Source: Bacteroidia bacterium
GTDB taxonomy: Bacteria; Bacteroidota; Bacteroidia; NS11-12g; UBA955
DNA length: 64,000 nt
Direction of reading: 5' to 3'
Assembly (NCBI GenBank): GCA_023228875.1
Contig: JALOAG010000007.1
Coordinates: forward strand, 53,630 to 117,629
Made by a program: the position numbers and the translations under genes. Of this stretch, positions 58,996-64,000 are shown one piece after another (position 1 is the stretch's first letter; each line of letters opens with the position of its first letter). Under the pieces are notes generated by a model, which saw only the letters and a list, made by a program, of their open reading frames with translations, was not told where the DNA came from and ran no database searches.

Positions 58996-60861
58996 ATGAA
59001 CTATTTATCCGTAGAAAACCTAAGCCGCAGATTTGGAGACAGGGTATTGTTTGAGAATCTCAGTTTTGGCATAGAGCGCGGAGACAAGATAGCATTCATA
59101 GCTCCCAATGGAACCGGCAAATCCTCCCTAATGAGAATACTAGCAGGACTTGAGCCTCCGGACAATGGACAGGTCATTGTCCGAAATGGAATCAGGGTTG
59201 CCCTGCTTGAACAAGAACCACATTTCGACCCCGGTAGCACAGTTATTGAAAGTGTTTTCGAAGGAGACTCTCCCATTGCAAGAGCTGTGAGTAAATACCA
59301 AGAATGTTTAGAATCGGGAGATACTAAAGCGATTCATGATGCTTTTGAACAATTGGATAATTTAGATGCTTGGGATTTTGAGGCAAAAGCGGAGCAAATC
59401 TTAGCTAAATTAAAAGTAAGACAATTAAAACAATTAGTAGAGAATCTTTCGGGTGGACAAAAACGCAGATTGGCATTAGCAAAAATACTGTTGTCAGAAC
59501 CTGACTTGTTACTGTTAGATGAGCCGACCAACCACTTAGACATTGACATGGTGGAATGGCTTGAAAACTATCTGTCTGCAAACAATATCACCCTGTTTAT
59601 GGTTACACACGATAGATTCTTTTTAGATAGAGTATGTAATGAAATTCTCGAATTAGATAATCGTCAACTATATACATATAAAGGTAACTACAATTACTTT
59701 CTTGAAAAACGTGAAGAACGCTACGCAAATTTGGCGGTCAATATTACTAAAGCTAAAAATTTATATAGTCGAGAATTAGAGTGGATACGCAAACAGCCCA
59801 AAGCGCGTACAACAAAATCACAGTCACGAATAGATGCATTTGAAGATTTAAGTAAAAAAGCAAATCAAAAAATTACAGAACGACAGCTACACCTCAAGTC
59901 AGAAATGATTCGATTGGGCAACAAAGTCATTAATGCACACAACATCGGAATGCAATTCAATGATGAAGAATGGTTATTTCTAAATTTTGCTTATAAGTTT
60001 CTACCGGGGGAAAGAGTTGGAATTCTGGGTAACAATGGAAGTGGGAAATCAACTTTAGTCAAAATTTTAACCCAACAACTCAAACCCAGTCAAGGACATG
60101 TTGATATTGGAGACACAGTTGTGTTTGGATATTTTGGTCAAGACGGGCTTCAATACAAAGAGGGACAAAGAATTATTGAATTGGTAAAAGAAATAGCAGA
60201 GAACTTTGAATTACCTGAGGGCAAACAGGTAAATGCTGCTCAGCTCTTAGAAAGATTCTTATTCCCCAGGAATTCCCATTACACACCCATTGCTCAGTTG
60301 AGCGGAGGCGAAAAAAGACGTTTATACCTTCTCACTGTTTTACTAAAAAAACCAAATGTACTCATCCTTGATGAACCAACAAACGACTTGGACATTCTGA
60401 CACTCAACGTATTGGAAGATTATTTAGAGAATTTTGCAGGCTGTTTGATCATTATTTCTCACGACCGATTTTTCTTAGACAAACTCTGCGACCATTTATT
60501 TGTGTTTGAACAAAACCGCACCATCAAAGACTATCCGGGCAACTACAGTCAATACAAAGAATACTTCTTACAGAAAGAACCTGTGCAACCAGAACCTAAG
60601 ATGGAAAAATCCGTACCCAAACAAGTTCAAAAAACCGGTGATAAAGGCGATAAAAAAAAACTCAGTTATAAAGAAAAAGTTGAGTTAGAAAATATTCCCC
60701 AAGAACTTGAGGATTTGGAACAGGAAAAACAATTGCTCACTGACACATTAACCAATCCTGCACTTTCACACGAAGAACTTCATACAATCAGCCAACGACT
60801 CTCAGAAATTATGAATCTTATAGACACAAAGGAAATACGATGGCTTGAGTTGTCAGAGTAG
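58996..60861 (+). CDS. ABC-F family ATP-binding protein (Uup-like)
   Basis: 621 residues, two ATPase domains and no membrane segments. First: Walker A APNGTGKSS, signature LSGGQKRRLALAK, Walker B LLLLDEPTNHLDI. Second: Walker A GNNGSGKST, signature LSGGEKRRLYLL, Walker B ILDEPTNDLDI. The C-terminal tail (KMEKSVPKQVQKTGDKGDKK then LENIPQELEDLEQEKQLLTD) is a predicted coiled coil of the Uup type, which binds DNA or ribosomes. ABC-F proteins act on the ribosome. Uup is the closest group by architecture; target unproven. Confidence 0.92.
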   Translation: MNYLSVENLSRRFGDRVLFENLSFGIERGDKIAFIAPNGTGKSSLMRILAGLEPPDNGQVIVRNGIRVALLEQEPHFDPGSTVIESVFEGDSPIARAVSKYQECLESGDTKAIHDAFEQLDNLDAWDFEAKAEQILAKLKVRQLKQLVENLSGGQKRRLALAKILLSEPDLLLLDEPTNHLDIDMVEWLENYLSANNITLFMVTHDRFFLDRVCNEILELDNRQLYTYKGNYNYFLEKREERYANLAVNITKAKNLYSRELEWIRKQPKARTTKSQSRIDAFEDLSKKANQKITERQLHLKSEMIRLGNKVINAHNIGMQFNDEEWLFLNFAYKFLPGERVGILGNNGSGKSTLVKILTQQLKPSQGHVDIGDTVVFGYFGQDGLQYKEGQRIIELVKEIAENFELPEGKQVNAAQLLERFLFPRNSHYTPIAQLSGGEKRRLYLLTVLLKKPNVLILDEPTNDLDILTLNVLEDYLENFAGCLIIISHDRFFLDKLCDHLFVFEQNRTIKDYPGNYSQYKEYFLQKEPVQPEPKMEKSVPKQVQKTGDKGDKKKLSYKEKVELENIPQELEDLEQEKQLLTDTLTNPALSHEELHTISQRLSEIMNLIDTKEIRWLELSE

Positions 60862-60939
60862 CACTCAGTCTATTCTGATTCCTGCTTTATTTATCCAAAT
60901 ATTTTGGATAACACAATTGTATGCTGCACTTTCGCAAAC

Positions 60940-63516
60940 ATGAAAATTTCAACCAAAGGACTTCTTTATACAATTGTAACCTTTAGCCTTGTTTTACTTT
61001 CTTCACTTAATAGTCATGCACAAACACTTAATTCAGGTGAAATATACAAAGAGATTCAAAAACTGAATCAGTTTGGTTCTGTACTGTATATAGCGGCACA
61101 TCCTGATGATGAAAATACAAGATTGATTAGTTATCTATCCAAAGGAAAACTATATCGTGTCGGTTATTTATCACTGACAAGAGGCGATGGCGGTCAAAAC
61201 TTAATCGGTGCAGAACAAGGGGTTGAACTTGGTGTGATTCGAACAAATGAACTCTTGCAAGCTCGTAGCATTGATGGTGCAGAACAATTCTTTACCCGAG
61301 CTTATGACTTTGGTTATTCAAAAAACCCAACAGAGACTTTTGCATTTTGGAATAAAGACTCCGTACTGCGTGATGTAGTTTGGGTTATACGCAAATTCAG
61401 ACCCGATGTAATTATCACCCGTTTCCCCGAGACCGGAGAAGGTGGACATGGCCATCACACTGCATCTGCAATATTGGCAAAAGAAGCATTCAAAGCGGCT
61501 GCTGACCCCAATATGTTTCCTGAGCAACTAAGTGAAGTTTCTGTTTGGCAAGCAAAAAAACTTTTTTGGAACACTTTTAACTTTGGCTCAAATAATACAA
61601 TTTCTGAAGACCAGTTTAAAATTAATGTAGGAACTTTCGATCCGATATTAAGACATAGTTATGGTGAAATTTCTGCAAAAAGTCGCTCAAAGCACAGTAG
61701 TCAGGGCTTTGGCACTGCGTTAGAACGCAAACCAATTTATGAATACTTTGTAACATGGGAAGGCAATAAACCTTCATCCTCCTTTATGGAAGGAATTGAT
61801 ACCGGTTGGACAATGGCAGTAACCAACCCCTCAAAAGCCAAAACCATTACACAACAAGTTAACAACATTCTAAACAAATTTGATTTTACAGACCCTTCAA
61901 AATCCCTGTCTGCTCTCTATGCATTGCGTAGTAAAATAGAACAAAACTATGAATTTACATCTCCTTCCTTGTTTTGGTTAAATCAAAAGATTGAAGCAAT
62001 CAACAATATTATTGGTCAATGTGCCGGGGTGTATTGCGAACTCACTACCGACAAGCAATTTTTAGTACCGGGTCAAACCATTCAAGTCAAACTTTCACTT
62101 ATCTCCCGAATTCCTCAAGTAAATGGATTTAAAGTAAGAATAAAATTTGCTCCTTTTGATTTTACTCAACAAATTAGTTCGCAATACTGGGACACTACAT
62201 TTTCTTTTCAAATCCCGGAATACTTAGATTATGATATCTCACAACCTTATTGGTTAAAAAATCAGAGAAGCAAAGGGCTGTTTGCAGATCCTGGACTTGC
62301 TTTACTTGGCAAAGCTGAGAACCCTACGCTTTTCAAAGCAGAGATAGAACTCAACATAAGTAACCCCAATATTTTCATCTCAATAAACCCAAACCTACGA
62401 TTCAAATATAATGACCCATCTAAAGGAGAGGTTTATCAACCTGTTTTCATAGTTCCTCCAGCAGTTATTCTTCCTGAAAACGAACGCACTTTCTTTCAGC
62501 TATCTGAAACAACCCCACAGGTAGTTGAGAAGATTATTCATGTCAAAGTAAAATGCTACCAAGAGAATTTTAAAGGTAATTTTTTTGTTGAAGTACCGGA
62601 AGACTGGCAACTGCTTAACTCTCCCGAAGATTTCAAATTAGATTTAGGTACTGTCGGAAGTGAAAAAAACATCGAAATCAGGCTAAAACTTTTTACTAAT
62701 CCGGAGAATATTCGAAACAAAGGAAGTTATACCGCCCCACTATCCTATTATATTATTTTACCTACAGGGCAACAACTTGACTTTGCAGAGAAACAAATTC
62801 GATACCCCCATATTCCAAATCAAATTCTTTTTTCAAAAGCAAAAACAGAACTTGTGCTTTCTCTTGTAAGCACAGAAATGTCACAAAAAATTGGGAAGGT
62901 TGGCTATATACCGGGAGCCGGTGACAAAGTGATGGAATGCCTAAGAGAAATTGGTATTGATATTCAAGAAATAAGCAACAACGACCTTAATAATCCGGCA
63001 ATATTAGGAATGTTCCGCACTATAATAACCGGGGTCAGGGCATTCAATGTCCGCCCTGAATTGAAAGCACAAATGCCAAATCTGTTGTCATTTGTACAGA
63101 ACGGTGGCAGACTGCTTGTACAATACAATACAAACAATCGTATTGCGCCTTTAAACTTCGACATAGCTCCTTATCCACTCACAATTACAGCCAAAAGAAT
63201 AACAGACGAAACTGCAAAAGTTACCTTTTTAGAATCAGGACATAAGCTAATGCATGCTCCCTTTCATATCATACCTTCTGACTTTGACAATTGGGTACAA
63301 GAGCGTGGAATCTACTTTGCAGGAAAAAGAGATAGCAGATATATTTCATTGTTATCAATTGCAGATCCAAATGAAGAAGCAAATGATGGCGGCTTAATAT
63401 ATACCGACTATGGCAAAGGCAGCTATCTATATACAGGGCTAGTATTTTTCAGGGAACTTCCCGCAGGAAACATGGGTGCATTTAGGTTGATGACTAATTT
63501 AATTTATAATCCATAG
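60940..63516 (+). CDS. PIG-L family deacetylase with long C-terminal region
   Basis: 858 residues from ATG 60940 (the TTG at 60904 is also in frame). Signal peptide: KISTKGLLYTIVTFSLVLLSS... ending SHAQ. The PIG-L domain (about 35-270) has the zinc motif AAHPDDENTRLISYLSKG, YLSLTRGDGGQN and the His pair in FPETGEGGHGHHTASAILA. These enzymes deacetylate N-acetylglucosamine-type sugars. The remaining 590 residues are beta-rich, with a ThuA/GATase-like end (GAGDKVMECLREIGIDIQEI, FVQNGGRLLVQYN). Secreted or periplasmic, substrate unknown. Confidence 0.9.
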   Translation: MKISTKGLLYTIVTFSLVLLSSLNSHAQTLNSGEIYKEIQKLNQFGSVLYIAAHPDDENTRLISYLSKGKLYRVGYLSLTRGDGGQNLIGAEQGVELGVIRTNELLQARSIDGAEQFFTRAYDFGYSKNPTETFAFWNKDSVLRDVVWVIRKFRPDVIITRFPETGEGGHGHHTASAILAKEAFKAAADPNMFPEQLSEVSVWQAKKLFWNTFNFGSNNTISEDQFKINVGTFDPILRHSYGEISAKSRSKHSSQGFGTALERKPIYEYFVTWEGNKPSSSFMEGIDTGWTMAVTNPSKAKTITQQVNNILNKFDFTDPSKSLSALYALRSKIEQNYEFTSPSLFWLNQKIEAINNIIGQCAGVYCELTTDKQFLVPGQTIQVKLSLISRIPQVNGFKVRIKFAPFDFTQQISSQYWDTTFSFQIPEYLDYDISQPYWLKNQRSKGLFADPGLALLGKAENPTLFKAEIELNISNPNIFISINPNLRFKYNDPSKGEVYQPVFIVPPAVILPENERTFFQLSETTPQVVEKIIHVKVKCYQENFKGNFFVEVPEDWQLLNSPEDFKLDLGTVGSEKNIEIRLKLFTNPENIRNKGSYTAPLSYYIILPTGQQLDFAEKQIRYPHIPNQILFSKAKTELVLSLVSTEMSQKIGKVGYIPGAGDKVMECLREIGIDIQEISNNDLNNPAILGMFRTIITGVRAFNVRPELKAQMPNLLSFVQNGGRLLVQYNTNNRIAPLNFDIAPYPLTITAKRITDETAKVTFLESGHKLMHAPFHIIPSDFDNWVQERGIYFAGKRDSRYISLLSIADPNEEANDGGLIYTDYGKGSYLYTGLVFFRELPAGNMGAFRLMTNLIYNP

Positions 63517-63554
63517 AAAAAATAAAATTGAGTTTTTTCTAAAAACCAAAATGT

Positions 63555-63562
63555 TATATTTG
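63555..63562 (+). promoter_or_regulatory. -7 promoter element of tRNA-Arg (TATATTTG)
   Basis: TATATTTG followed by C, 20 bases before the tRNA. A TTG at 63528-63530 is about 24 bases upstream. Confidence 0.5.
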
Positions 63563-63576
63563 CACCCCCGAAACGG

Positions 63577-64000
63577 CTATCCGCACCCATAGCTCAACAG
63601 GATAGAGCAACTGCCTTCTAAGCAGTAGGTTTCAGGTTCGAGTCCTGATGGGTGCGCCCTGCAAGACAAGTCGTCAGAAATGGCGGCTTTTTTTGTTTTG
63701 TCGGTTTGTAACTCATTGGTAATCCGGAAGAAAGCAGAAATAACCGAATTTCCGTCAGGTGTTCGATACTGCTCTTTCTCAAAAAGCAGTTTTTCAGGAA
63801 AGATTGAACTCAAAAATATTTGCTTGCCCTCTAAATCCAATTTCAGCCATAGCCTTTTCAGGTTTTCCATTACCCGAAAGGCAAACTGCATTTGCGAAAG
63901 CACATCTTCGTTTGTATCCGCAAACTCCGCTTTCCTGACTTCCAATATCATCAGTTCTTTTTCGTATGATTCTTTTAACCGTTCGTAGGAATCTACCTTG
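63577..64000 (-). CDS. Recombinase-like protein, C-terminal part only (serine recombinase type), running off the window
   Basis: The reverse frame is open from the window edge down to 63577. The visible part begins with a charged helix (YERLKESYEKELMILEVRKA), then QFAFRVMENLKRLWLKLDLE, GKQIFLSSIFPEKLLFEKEQ and a short tail. IFLSSIFPEKLLF with YRTP, followed by a helix ending NELQTDK, matches the C-termini of large serine recombinases found in mobile elements of Bacteroidota. The catalytic domain is beyond the window. The last 25 or so codons (SGLEPETYC...) are the reverse complement of the tRNA-Arg gene and are probably not natural protein. I rate the family as likely, not certain. Confidence 0.6.
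   Translation of the reverse strand, partial: KVDSYERLKESYEKELMILEVRKAEFADTNEDVLSQMQFAFRVMENLKRLWLKLDLEGKQIFLSSIFPEKLLFEKEQYRTPDGNSVISAFFRITNELQTDKTKKAAISDDLSCRAHPSGLEPETYCLEGSCSILLSYGCG
63583..63656 (+). tRNA. tRNA-Arg (anticodon UCU)
   Basis: 74 bases fold into a complete cloverleaf: acceptor GCACCCA/TGGGTGC, D-stem GCTC/GAGC, anticodon stem ACTGC/GCAGT with loop CTTCTAA giving anticodon TCT, 5-base variable loop, and T-stem TCAGG/CCTGA with loop TTCGAGT. The discriminator is G and CCA is not encoded. It reads AGA/AGG codons. Confidence 0.97.
63640..63660 (+). other. Possible attachment site at the tRNA-Arg 3' end
   Basis: The 3' end of the tRNA sits directly beside the reading frame of a probable recombinase, the usual position of an integrated-element junction. 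The matching repeat at the far end is outside the window, so the exact core is not known. Confidence 0.3.
63668..63694 (+). terminator. Rho-independent terminator of the tRNA gene
   Basis: AAGTCGTC and GGCGGCTT pair (with G-T pairs) around AGAAAT, followed by seven T. It lies 12 bases past the tRNA and inside the antisense reading frame of the recombinase-like gene. Confidence 0.7.

Noticed and set aside
63680..63988. Forward open frame of 102 codons after the tRNA
   Set aside because: It is antisense to the recombinase-like frame, which has far better protein character (recognisable C-terminal motif).

Overview
The window is A+T-rich chromosomal DNA from a member of the Bacteroidota. Four lines of evidence support this. 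Several secreted proteins end in type IX secretion (T9SS) type-A sorting domains. Many genes are preceded by the Bacteroidota -7 promoter element TAnnTTTG. The families present (S46 dipeptidyl-peptidase, C10 peptidase, SusD-free porin/OMP set, KorAB with fused gamma-alpha subunit) are typical of the phylum. LPS genes (kdsC-like, rfaE2-like) and Omp85-type barrels show a Gram-negative envelope. I cannot name the genus.

Layout. 1-3.2 kb: 3' end of a secreted subtilase, a Cys-rich secreted protein and a T9SS protein. 3.3-5.1 kb: atpD-atpC. 5.3-7.5 kb: an S46 dipeptidyl-peptidase with a DPP7-type specificity residue. 7.7-16.2 kb: reverse-strand genes for a DUF2007 protein, an outer-membrane protein, an HscA-like Hsp70, korA-korB, a proline-catabolic dehydrogenase and a crotonase. 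16.5-17.8 kb: a porin. 17.9-20.3 kb: a umuD-umuC-SRAP DNA-damage operon. 20.5-21.9 kb: a seven-repeat T9SS protein. 22.1-23.9 kb: a two-component system. 24-31.8 kb: a small cytochrome b5-like protein, a membrane protein, a pepT-folB-hydrolase operon, a frameshifted SDR gene and an M1 peptidase. 31.8-39.9 kb: a TPR protein, a ComA-like phosphosulfolactate synthase, and two tandem C10 peptidases with a translationally coupled lipoprotein. 39.9-50.2 kb: yqeY/gatB, an acyl-CoA carboxylase subunit, a methyltransferase, a PAP2 phosphatase, a ZIP transporter, a NorC/NorB-like pair with altered metal ligands, and an M16 peptidase. 50.9-55.6 kb: fdx-iscX, kdsC, then a redox-type cluster (OsmC, DoxX, two AhpD-like proteins, SDR, DUF488). 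55.7-63.5 kb: a panD-flippase-rfaE2-Omp85 operon, an ABC-F ATPase and a PIG-L deacetylase. 63.58 kb to the end: tRNA-Arg(UCU), immediately followed by the 3' part of a convergent gene that looks like a serine recombinase, so the right edge probably enters an integrated element.

Most of the window is ordinary core genome. I see no CRISPR array, no rRNA and no intact insertion sequence. The items I consider most worth a second look are: the NorB-like protein lacking two of the canonical FeB ligands and one heme-b ligand; the tRNA-Arg/recombinase junction; the tandem C10 peptidases with their coupled lipoprotein; the seven-repeat putative beta-propeller; the frameshifted 2,4-dienoyl-CoA-reductase-like gene; and promoters lying so close to start codons that the mRNAs should be leaderless or nearly so. 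No single region stands out as a clearly new multi-gene system.
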